Shown: positions 54,704-62,937 of the stretch, one piece after another
How positions within the stretch are numbered: position 1 is the stretch's first letter
Layout of the letters: every line of letters begins with the position of its first letter
Assembly: GCF_000214595.1 (NCBI RefSeq)
Contig: NZ_AFIG01000001.1
Location: forward strand, 1,220,382-1,284,381
DNA length: 64,000 nt
Direction of reading: 5' to 3'
Origin: Methylophaga thalassica MP
GTDB taxonomy: Bacteria; Pseudomonadota; Gammaproteobacteria; Nitrosococcales; Methylophagaceae
The notes under the pieces: generated by a model
What the model was told of the DNA's origin: nothing
What the model saw: the letters and a program-made list of their open reading frames with translations, nothing else
The model's database searches: none
Position numbers and translations under genes: made by a program

Positions 54704-56932
54704 TTATTCATAAATATAACGAATTTCATTGGCAGGCAAAGGTGCACAGAAATAATAACCTTGCAGCACCACTTCATAGTCATTATCTTTAAAGAAGGCG
54801 AGCTGTTCTTCGGTTTCGACGCCTTCTACAACGACTTCTAATTTGAGTTGTTTTGCCATCGCAATGATAGCGGTGACAATAGCAGCATCATTCTCATCGT
54901 TCACGAGATCATCAATAAACGATTTATCAATTTTTAAAGCATGGATAGGAAATTTTTTGATGTAACTGAGTGATGAGTAACCGGTACCGAAATCATCAAT
55001 GAATATTTTTACACCAATATTTTTGAGTTTTTCTAATATGGAGAAACTCTCATTTAGATGGTGCATCATTAGGTTTTCTGTAATTTCGACTTCAAGGTAT
55101 TCGGCGGGTAACTGATAACGGTTTAGAGAGGCTTCGATAAGTTCAAAAAGCTTATTCGGTTTTCCTGTATGTAAAAATTGTCTAGCAGATAAGTTCACTG
55201 AGATGTGTGCAGGAAAGCCTGAATCCAACCACTGTTTGGCTTGTTCGCAGGCTTTATCAATCACCCACTCTCCTATAGAAACAATCAAGCCGCTTTTTTC
55301 AGCAATAGGAATAAATATTGACGGAGAAATATCTCCATGTTCAACACTATGCCAGCGAAGTAATGCTTCGAATCCCACCGTATCACCGGTGACAATGTCT
55401 ATTTTGGGTTGATAATAGAGTTCTAGTTCATTATCAACAATGGCACGACGAAGACGGTTTTCTAACTCAAAATGATTTTGTACTGAGCTATTCATATCAT
55501 CGCTAAAGAAATGATATTGGTTTTTACCGAGTGCTTTAGCATGACGAAGTGCGTTATCCGCATCTGATAAGGCCTGATCGACACTCTCTATACCATCATT
55601 AAAAAAGGCGATACCGATACTGATAGATACATATACTTCGTGCTCACCAATAATGAAAGGCGCGTGAAAACTACTGATAATATTTTCTGCAATATTCGCT
55701 GCATCAACGGGCTCGTTAATGTAGGTCATCAGCACGACAAACTCATCACCGGCAAAGCGCGTTAAAGTGTCATTTTTACTCAAACTTTCAGGTAATCGTT
55801 TAGCCACTGCTGATAAAAGCTCATCACCTACCAAGTGACCTAATGAGTCGTTGACCCTTTTAAAGTCATCTAAATCAATAAATAACAGTGCTTGAGAGAG
55901 TTTTTTCTGTGCAGCGAGTTTAACTGCTTGCTGAAGTCTATCTGTTAATAGTGACCGATTGGGTAGGCCAGTTAACGCATCAAAATAAGCTAAATAATCT
56001 AAATCATGTCTTGCCTTTTCGACTTGCTCCAGCTTTTGTGCGTTGTCCAGTGCTAGAGACAAAGTATGAGCAAAACTTAAGGCAAATAATTCATCATTTT
56101 TATCAAATTGCTGACCTGATAACTTTTCGCTTAGCAGAATATAACCAAAGGTATGAGCGTCACGTCTAATGGGCACAAGTAAAACTGAAGAGAGATTATG
56201 CTGCCCTTCTTGGCATTCGGCACATAATTCATTCAGTAATTGTGGTTTATTTGGCAGGATATTCTTGTGTAATGACAAGCATTGATGAAAAATGGATAAC
56301 TGTTCAGCAGTAAAGCCAATGCCTGTTGTATCAGTAATTGAATAATTGTTATCAATAAGCTGAACCGATGCAGAATGGCATTGAACAATTTTGGCTAGCG
56401 CTTTAATACCTTGGAATTTCACTTCTGGCTCAGCAGAAATTGTCGCTAGACAAGCTAATAAGTCACGAGAACGGTCATGAAGTTCTTCCAGTCGGTTTGA
56501 CCATGAAAGCAACTGTTTATGCTCTTCTTCAATCTCTTCGAGTGAAGTATGAGATTCTTTAAGGAGATGCTGTTTTCTATTGACGATTTGTTCAAATATT
56601 CCTGAACGTGTGATAACACCAGTAAAACGTTCATGTTCAATAACCGGTAATAAATCCTGACCATTGATATCAAGCATGGCCAGACTTTGCTCTATTGGTG
56701 TTTCAGGCGTGACAAAAATGTTAGATGATCTGTTACACAAATCAGCGAATATCCAGTCAGGATGTTTTGATACTTCCTGAAGTGTGACCAAACCACAAAA
56801 CTTGCCACTATGAGGAGATTCACTAAAAACGGCGAAAATAGTATTCTTATCAATCTTTCTTGGTCGATCTTCATCCAGTACGTACTGAATCGAATCCGTT
56901 TGTAAACAATCCTTTGCAAATAGCGTATTCAT
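54704..56932 (-). CDS. CBS-GAF-GGDEF-EAL c-di-GMP turnover protein
   Basis: A 742-residue cytoplasmic protein. A pair of CBS-like motifs lies at about 1-120 (LPVIEHERFTGVITRSGIFEQIV), then a coiled coil, and GAF at about 155-300. GGDEF spans about 315-475 with RFAGDEFVVL; the AGDEF variant is usually still active. EAL spans about 490-740 with FEALLRW, NLSARQF, EITENLM, DDFGTGYSSL, KIDKSFI and VVEGVETEEQ, all intact. Both synthesis and breakdown are possible, with net phosphodiesterase activity typical for such tandems. CBS domains suggest control by adenine nucleotides. The start overlaps the stop of the small unknown gene upstream (ATGA). A weak stem (AGTGAC/GTCACT) touches the stop. Confidence 0.92.
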   Translation of the reverse strand: MNTLFAKDCLQTDSIQYVLDEDRPRKIDKNTIFAVFSESPHSGKFCGLVTLQEVSKHPDWIFADLCNRSSNIFVTPETPIEQSLAMLDINGQDLLPVIEHERFTGVITRSGIFEQIVNRKQHLLKESHTSLEEIEEEHKQLLSWSNRLEELHDRSRDLLACLATISAEPEVKFQGIKALAKIVQCHSASVQLIDNNYSITDTTGIGFTAEQLSIFHQCLSLHKNILPNKPQLLNELCAECQEGQHNLSSVLLVPIRRDAHTFGYILLSEKLSGQQFDKNDELFALSFAHTLSLALDNAQKLEQVEKARHDLDYLAYFDALTGLPNRSLLTDRLQQAVKLAAQKKLSQALLFIDLDDFKRVNDSLGHLVGDELLSAVAKRLPESLSKNDTLTRFAGDEFVVLMTYINEPVDAANIAENIISSFHAPFIIGEHEVYVSISIGIAFFNDGIESVDQALSDADNALRHAKALGKNQYHFFSDDMNSSVQNHFELENRLRRAIVDNELELYYQPKIDIVTGDTVGFEALLRWHSVEHGDISPSIFIPIAEKSGLIVSIGEWVIDKACEQAKQWLDSGFPAHISVNLSARQFLHTGKPNKLFELIEASLNRYQLPAEYLEVEITENLMMHHLNESFSILEKLKNIGVKIFIDDFGTGYSSLSYIKKFPIHALKIDKSFIDDLVNDENDAAIVTAIIAMAKQLKLEVVVEGVETEEQLAFFKDNDYEVVLQGYYFCAPLPANEIRYIYE

Positions 56933-57267
56933 TTTATTCTTGATAAATGCACATCAATATTAAGTTCGATATGAAGTACTTCGTCTGAACCTAGTAGTGA
57001 TTTTGTATGAGTCAGAACAAAATCCATTAATTGCTCTTTGCTGATTCTCCTTAATAAGGACTGGCGAATCAAGATATCACCGATGACATCATCCTCTACT
57101 TCGATATGTTCGTATGGTGTTTTAACGAGCAGATCCAAAGCACGTTTCATTGCAATACAACCTATTGGTGCATCTTTACCCATAACAAGCATATCTTTCA
57201 GGGGAGGCATTTTATATTCACTGATTCTAGCTGAAATATAGGAACCTGACTCTGAGCTTAATGACAT
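56929..57267 (-). CDS. Unknown 112-residue protein coupled to the CBS-GAF-GGDEF-EAL gene
   Basis: A cytoplasmic 112-residue protein with no signal peptide or TM. It mixes helix and strand and contains PLKDMLVMGKDAPIGCIAMKRALDLL and a C-terminal strand HIELNIDVHL. I recognise no family. The ATG has GAGGA upstream, and its stop overlaps the next start (ATGA), so it is very likely a real partner gene of the c-di-GMP protein, perhaps a regulator of it (inference). Confidence 0.75.
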   Translation of the reverse strand: MSLSSESGSYISARISEYKMPPLKDMLVMGKDAPIGCIAMKRALDLLVKTPYEHIEVEDDVIGDILIRQSLLRRISKEQLMDFVLTHTKSLLGSDEVLHIELNIDVHLSRIK

Positions 57268-57676
57268 CCTTTTCCTCTTCTTAATAAGGGTTAATAATTG
57301 ATGAAACTTATTTATCCAGTATTGGAACTCGACCTATTAAAAACAGATTTATTTATTAATTGCAAATAATCGTAAAAGCAAAAATATGCATAATGCATAC
57401 GCATTTCAATTTGAAAATTTTAAATTTTGATTTAAACCATTGAAAGTAATTGTATAGTCGGTGATTTAATTCTGCTGTTATAAAACGACTGCGTTTAATG
57501 AAGATGGTAAATCATCATTTAATATAAACCTTACATTGCCTCTGCCAACCGCTGAACCAACTATCAAATATTTCCCAAAAACATTAAAACTCTACCGTTA
57601 AAAAGCGAATAACAGACTTAGGAATTTTTCCTTTGATCGTAGAATATGTGAAGCAGTTGGCACAAATTATTGCTGA
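57268..57676. other. Gene-free gap with a 15-bp palindrome
   Basis: This 409-bp AT-rich gap lies between the start of the 112-residue gene and the trkA stop. It holds TATGCAT-A-ATGCATA (57385-57399), a perfect 15-bp palindrome placed about 120 bp before the ATG at 57267. AT-rich repeated segments follow (AAAATTTTAAATTTT). I see no gene or RNA I can name. Confidence 0.5.
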
Positions 57677-59053
57677 CTACATTAAATAGTTAAAATCGAC
57701 CTGGAATAACCTCTCAACGGACATGATATCGCGCTGGTTAGAAATAAAGATAATCAAGTGATCATCTGGCGCGATAACTAATGACTTATCTGAAAACAAT
57801 ACTTCACCTTCACGTAAGATTGCTGCCACAGAAGCACTGGGTGGTAGTTTGATTTGCTCGATATGCCGGCCAACCACTTTTGATGTATTGAAATCGCCAT
57901 GAGCGATAACCTCTATAGCTTCAGCGGCCCCTTGTCTAAGTGAGTGCACTGTCACCACATCACCTTTACGTATATGAGTCAGCAGACTACCAATAGTGAT
58001 TTGCGCTGGTGAAATAGCCAAGTCGATACTGGTACCTCTGACCAGCTCGACATGACTCGCTTTACCAATGATCGAAATGACTTTTCGCGCGCCCATTCGT
58101 TTGGCAAGCATGGCTGACAGAATATTGACTTCATCATCATTGGTTACAGCACAGAAGACATCTATCTTGCTGATATTCTCTTCTTTTAATAAATTGGCAT
58201 CGCCCGCATCACCATGTAAAACAACCGTCTTTTTCAAATCCTCAGCAATAAAGCGTGCTCGCTTGGGATTAGACTCAACGATTTTAATTTTATGATTAGA
58301 TTCAATTCGTTTGGCAAGTTGACGACCGATATTACCGCCACCGGCGATCAGAATACGTTCATAGGTTTTGTATGCATGACGAAATACTTTAACCAGTTTA
58401 GAAATATGATGAGTCAGTGCTAAAAAGAAAATCTCATCACCTGGCTGTAACGCCACTTTGCCTGTAGCCTGAATAACTTCGTTATTTCTAAAAATAGCAG
58501 CAACACGCATTTTTATATCAGGCAAAATATCCAGTAACTTACTGATGGGCTGGCCCGCCATCGGACTTTGCTCACTGACTTCTACTGCAACAAGTTGTGC
58601 CTTGCCATCAAAAAATTCCACAACCTGTAATACTTCAGGTTGCTCAATTAAACGTTGAAGATAAGCTGTAACCAATTGTTCCGGACTGATAATGACGTCA
58701 ATAGCGAAGGCTTCAGGTGAAAATAAGGCAGGATATTCAACATAATCAGAAGCACGAATTCGCGCCAGTTTTTTGGGGGTTTTAAACAAAGCACTGGCCA
58801 CCTGACAAGCTACCATATTAATTTCGTCATTCTGCGTGACGGCGATTAACATGTCAGCATCTTCAATTCCTGCTGTTACTAATGTTTCCGGTGATGAGGC
58901 ATGTCCATTAACCGCACGAATGTCCAGACGATCCTGAATACGCTCGAGTAAGTAACTGTCAGTATCAACGACAGTGACATCATTACCCTCATTCACCAGA
59001 CTCTCAGCCGTCGAGCTACCAACCTGGCCTGCACCCAAAATAATAATTTTCAT
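57677..59053 (-). CDS. trkA: Trk potassium transporter NAD-binding subunit TrkA
   Basis: A 458-residue cytoplasmic protein with two RCK (TrkA-N plus TrkA-C) units. The first begins MKIIILGAGQVGSSTAESL with acidic partner VVDTDS. The second has ILIAGGGNIGRQLAKRIE and VLHGDAGDANLLKEE. It binds NAD(H)/nucleotides and gates TrkH. It follows trkH in the same operon (16-bp gap). Confidence 0.96.
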   Translation of the reverse strand: MKIIILGAGQVGSSTAESLVNEGNDVTVVDTDSYLLERIQDRLDIRAVNGHASSPETLVTAGIEDADMLIAVTQNDEINMVACQVASALFKTPKKLARIRASDYVEYPALFSPEAFAIDVIISPEQLVTAYLQRLIEQPEVLQVVEFFDGKAQLVAVEVSEQSPMAGQPISKLLDILPDIKMRVAAIFRNNEVIQATGKVALQPGDEIFFLALTHHISKLVKVFRHAYKTYERILIAGGGNIGRQLAKRIESNHKIKIVESNPKRARFIAEDLKKTVVLHGDAGDANLLKEENISKIDVFCAVTNDDEVNILSAMLAKRMGARKVISIIGKASHVELVRGTSIDLAISPAQITIGSLLTHIRKGDVVTVHSLRQGAAEAIEVIAHGDFNTSKVVGRHIEQIKLPPSASVAAILREGEVLFSDKSLVIAPDDHLIIFISNQRDIMSVERLFQVDFNYLM

Positions 59054-59069
59054 CGTTTTTCCTCTGCTA

Positions 59070-60515
59070 TCAGTGGCGCCAATAAGCGGGAATAAATAAG
59101 ATAAGCAAGGTAAAGATTTCCAATCGACCTGCTAACATTCCGAAGACCCCAAGCCACTTCACCATGTCATTAACACTGACAAAGTTAACGGCCACCTCGC
59201 CCAGCCCCGGTCCCAATAGATTTATCGTGGCGACCACGGCTCCAAATGCACTTTCCAGGTCTAATCCTGCCGCCATCATCGCAACGGTCAGGAATAGCGA
59301 TGTGACGATATACAACACATAAAAGCCCCAGACTGAATACAACACTTCTTCTGAGACGGCTCTTTCACCTTGTTTGACAACAACCACCGCTCGGGGATGC
59401 GCTAGATGGAATAACTGTCTTAAACCCAACTTGGCCAACAACATCACACGCATCACTTTTACACCACCCGCTGTCGAACCGGCACAGCCACCGGTAAATG
59501 ACAAAATCACCATAATCAGAGGAATATGCAGAGGCCAACTGGCAAAGGTAGCGGTACCAAATCCGGTACTGGTCAGTACTGAGGCAACCTGAAAAGCTGC
59601 ATAACGCAGGGACTCAGAAACGGAGCCATAAGCATTTGACAGGTAAAGACTCGCCGCAACAAACAAGCTGGCAAATAAAAACACTAAACCATAGGTTCTG
59701 ACTTCAGGATCTTTAGCATAAGGAGAAAGTAATTTTTTTCTGAAAACAATAAAATGCACAGCAAAGTTAACGCCACCTGCCAGCATAAATACAATCGCGA
59801 TCAGTTCAATAAGCGGGCTGTTATAAAAACCAAGACTGTCATCATGGGTTGAGAAACCACCGGTTGCTACAGTAGTAAAAGCATGGCCAACTGCATCAAA
59901 AATAGTCATGCCAGCTAAGTAGTAAGCAACACCACACAGGCTTGTAAGAATCAGGTAAATAATCCATAAAGAACGTGCTGTTTCAGCAATTCTGGGGGTG
60001 AGCTTTTCATCCTTTGCAACCCCTGATGTTTCAGCTCGATAAAGCTGCATACCACCGACACCGAGTAAAGGCATGATCGCTACTGCAAGTACAATAATCC
60101 CCATACCACCAAGCCATTGTATTTGCTGTCTGTGATACAAAATTGACTGAGGTAATTGATCCAGGCCAGTAATAACCGTTGCCCCGGTTGTGGTAAAACC
60201 GGATATTGATTCAAATACGGCATCGGTCAAATCCAGATGTAAACCAAAAAGAAACGGTAAGGCACCGACCAGTCCTAATAGAATCCAAAACAGCGTCACC
60301 ACGAGAAAACCATCCCGAACTGAAAGCTCTTGCCGCTGATTTCGGTTCAACAGCCACAATACTAGTCCGATAGCGATGACAGATAACATGGATAGCAAGA
60401 AGACATTCAGCTCGCCATCATGGTAATAGAGCGATACTATGATGGATGGCACGAAGTTCAGACTATAGAACATCAATAAGATACCAAATAGTCTTAGAAT
60501 GGCTCGCCAATGCAT
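59070..60515 (-). CDS. trkH: Trk potassium transporter channel subunit TrkH
   Basis: A 481-residue inner-membrane protein with four pore-loop repeats: SGFTTTGATVITG, VATGGFSTHDDS, STGFGTATFAS and LLGPGLGEVAV, the last being the divergent fourth filter. The motif GGCAGSTAGGVKVMR is typical of TrkH. It forms the K+ pathway with TrkA. Its start faces a kdpD-like gene across a 169-bp shared promoter region (60516-60684), which suggests the KdpDE-type pair may control trk. Confidence 0.96.
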   Translation of the reverse strand: MHWRAILRLFGILLMFYSLNFVPSIIVSLYYHDGELNVFLLSMLSVIAIGLVLWLLNRNQRQELSVRDGFLVVTLFWILLGLVGALPFLFGLHLDLTDAVFESISGFTTTGATVITGLDQLPQSILYHRQQIQWLGGMGIIVLAVAIMPLLGVGGMQLYRAETSGVAKDEKLTPRIAETARSLWIIYLILTSLCGVAYYLAGMTIFDAVGHAFTTVATGGFSTHDDSLGFYNSPLIELIAIVFMLAGGVNFAVHFIVFRKKLLSPYAKDPEVRTYGLVFLFASLFVAASLYLSNAYGSVSESLRYAAFQVASVLTSTGFGTATFASWPLHIPLIMVILSFTGGCAGSTAGGVKVMRVMLLAKLGLRQLFHLAHPRAVVVVKQGERAVSEEVLYSVWGFYVLYIVTSLFLTVAMMAAGLDLESAFGAVVATINLLGPGLGEVAVNFVSVNDMVKWLGVFGMLAGRLEIFTLLILFIPAYWRH

Positions 60516-60684
60516 AGATTAACTACCCTTTTTTGTGACTGACTGTGACAAGAAACCAATAGCAACGACAAACGAAAATCAATTAACAAGTGTTTCTATC
60601 CAGCATGATGATTTAGTTAACGGCATTATGCCTTGCAGATATAACGACATTGTAAAAATAATATAAAAAATACCCCAGCAACGG

Positions 60685-62172
60685 ATGTTTAACGTGTTCA
60701 ACATTAATAAAACCAATTCACCTCGAACAAGTTATTTGCTAGCTACGTTGACCGTTATTGGTATCAGCCTGATTACGGAGCTACTTACTCCGTGGCTGCC
60801 TCATACTAGTTTTCTACTGCTTTTTATGGCTGGTACGGTGTTTATTTCAGCCAAAACAGCGCTTGGTCCGGCCATCTTCGCCAGTGCATTAAGTTTTGTT
60901 GTCTTCAACTTCTTTTTTACTGAACCTTTTTATACCCTTGATATCACTCACAAACATGATTTTGCGACCTTACTTTTATTTATTTCTGTGAGTCTGATCA
61001 CTGGGAATTTGGCATCAAAAATGCGCCTGGCTATTACAGATTCAAAGCAGGCGCTTGATCGTCAACATCGTTTTTTTTCTTTCAGCCAGAAAATGACATC
61101 CGCTGCCACAAGTCAGGAAGTTATGAGTCTTTTAAAGCAGGCTGTTGAACACACAACATCCACCCCATTTTGTTTTATTGAAAAACATCAACAACAGTTC
61201 GTGTACACACCCTCCACACTGTCAGTACCTGATGATGAAATAGTGAATAACGTCTGGCAGCATGAGAAAGAGAATGACTTAAGTATAAAAGGTCAGTTTT
61301 TCAGTTTAAGATCGGCCAACAAAACACTGGCACTGATTTATCTATCCAAACTGCAGTCTGAATCGCAATCATCAGCCTTACATACTTTTTCGAACCTTGC
61401 AGCATTAGCCTTACAGCGGACATTACTCGCTGAAGATCTGGAAAAAACCCGGCTGATATCTGAAACAGAACAGTTACGTTCCGCCCTATTATCTTCCGTT
61501 TCACATGATCTTCGAACACCACTATCTTCAATCATTGGTTCAGCTTCGAGCTTACTCGAATATCATGAAAAACTGTCTCAGCAGGATCAACGGCAACTGC
61601 TGACCACTATTTTGGATGAATCGCAACGACTGGATCGGCATATTCAAAACTTATTGGATATGACACGATTCGGTCAGGGCAAAGTCACATTAAAACGAGA
61701 CTGGGTCGATATCAAAGATATCACTGCAGGTGCTTTGTATCGGCTTCGTGATGAATTGGATAAGCGGCATATTGAAATCGATATTCAGGACAATATGCCT
61801 ATCATCTGGGTCCATGGTCTGCTCATTGAACAAGCCCTAGTCAATATGCTCGATAATGCAGCGAGAGTGACTCCGATCGGGGGACAAATCCATTTAGCAG
61901 CCAGACTGACAACAAGCTGCATTGAAATCGATATTTCTGACAACGGTCCGGGTATTGCTGATCAAGAAAAAGAAAAAATCTTTGATATGTTTTACAGCGT
62001 AGCCCATGGTGATTCCCAAACCAAAACAGGCACAGGATTGGGGTTGGCCATATCGAAAGGGATGATTGCCGCACATGGCGGTAATATTACCGTGTTAGAC
62101 AATCCGTCAGGTGGCACAATCATGCATATCACCCTGCCCAAACATCCTGTTGTTTATGGCCCTGAAAAATGA
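60685..62172 (+). CDS. KdpD-like sensor kinase lacking the N-terminal KdpD/USP module
   Basis: A 495-residue protein equal to the C-terminal half of KdpD. It has four TM segments of the DUF4118 type (about 17-110: TSYLLATLTVIGISLITELL, ASALSFVVFNFFF, FATLLLFISVSLITGNLAS), a GAF-like linker and HisKA with SSVSHDLRTPLSSIIGSA. The HATPase domain has LVNMLDNAARVTP, DNGPGIA and [11 protein letters not shown]. The ~400-residue KdpD N-terminal domain with Walker motifs and universal-stress-like part is absent. The start has no clear ribosome site. It overlaps the kdpE start by ATGA. K+ or turgor sensing is inferred from family and from trkH next door. Confidence 0.92.
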   Translation: MFNVFNINKTNSPRTSYLLATLTVIGISLITELLTPWLPHTSFLLLFMAGTVFISAKTALGPAIFASALSFVVFNFFFTEPFYTLDITHKHDFATLLLFISVSLITGNLASKMRLAITDSKQALDRQHRFFSFSQKMTSAATSQEVMSLLKQAVEHTTSTPFCFIEKHQQQFVYTPSTLSVPDDEIVNNVWQHEKENDLSIKGQFFSLRSANKTLALIYLSKLQSESQSSALHTFSNLAALALQRTLLAEDLEKTRLISETEQLRSALLSSVSHDLRTPLSSIIGSASSLLEYHEKLSQQDQRQLLTTILDESQRLDRHIQNLLDMTRFGQGKVTLKRDWVDIKDITAGALYRLRDELDKRHIEIDIQDNMPIIWVHGLLIEQALVNMLDNAARVTPIGGQIHLAARLTTSCIEIDISDNGPGIADQEKEKIFDMFYSVAHGDSQTKTGTGLGLAISKGMIAAHGGNITVLDNPSGGTIMHITLPKHPVVYGPEK

Positions 62173-62858
62173 ATATCACTGCAAAAACCATTCTTATCAT
62201 TGAAGATGAAGCACAGATCAGACAGTTCCTCAGAATCAGTCTTGAAGCGCAGTCATATACGGTTATTATTGCAACAAATGCCGCAGAAGGACTTGAGTTA
62301 GCAGGCAAGCAGCCTATTGACCTCATCATTCTTGATTTAGGTTTGCCAGACAGAGATGGTCAACAAGTCATCAAAGAACTAAGAAAGCGTTCTCAAATCC
62401 CTATCATCGTTTTATCAGTCAGAGCCAGCGAAGATGAAAAAGTCAGGGCACTTGATACGGGCGCCAATGACTACGTTACCAAACCTTTTGGCATCAGTGA
62501 ATTAATGGCAAGAGTTCGCGCACTGATTCGGATTAATGACAATCAACCTAGCACTCAAGCCAGAATACAGTTCGATAATTTAACAATTGATACACAAAGC
62601 CATGAAGTCTGGTTAGATAATGAAGCTATCCATCTGTCACGTAAGGAGTTTGAACTGTTGTATCAGCTCGCAGTAACGCCGGGACGGATTCTTACGCATC
62701 AGCAATTACTTAAAATTATTTGGGGAGAGCATTTTGTCAGTGAAACGCATTATCTACGAATTCTGGTAGGTCATCTTCGCCAAAAACTGAATGATGATCC
62801 TATGCAGCCCCGTTTTATTATTACCGTGCAAGGGATTGGTTATCGTTTCAAATACTAA
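62169..62858 (+). CDS. kdpE: KdpE-type OmpR-family response regulator
   Basis: A 229-residue regulator. The receiver (about 5-120) has ILIIEDEAQIRQFLR, phospho-acceptor LILDLGLPDRDGQ, and TKPFGISELMARVRA, a KdpE hallmark. The C-terminal winged helix has HLSRKEFELLYQLAVTPGRILTHQQLLKIIWG and HYLRILVGHLRQKLNDDP. It is coupled to the KdpD-like kinase. No kdpFABC operon is in the window; the nearest K+ genes are trkHA, so it may control those. Confidence 0.95.
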   Translation: MNITAKTILIIEDEAQIRQFLRISLEAQSYTVIIATNAAEGLELAGKQPIDLIILDLGLPDRDGQQVIKELRKRSQIPIIVLSVRASEDEKVRALDTGANDYVTKPFGISELMARVRALIRINDNQPSTQARIQFDNLTIDTQSHEVWLDNEAIHLSRKEFELLYQLAVTPGRILTHQQLLKIIWGEHFVSETHYLRILVGHLRQKLNDDPMQPRFIITVQGIGYRFKY

Positions 62859-62937
62859 ACTATTTATTCCCTTCCCCACTTGAATATCTGCACCGACAGC
62901 GCTCACAATGCGTCATTCACTCTATCAGGATATCTGC

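Noticed and set aside
57625-57692. Possible 18-residue amphipathic peptide (TTG start, ending ...IIADYIK) with AGGA upstream, like a type-I toxin
   Set aside because: It needs a TTG start, overlaps the trkA end, and no antisense RNA or terminator signal is visible; chance is more likely.
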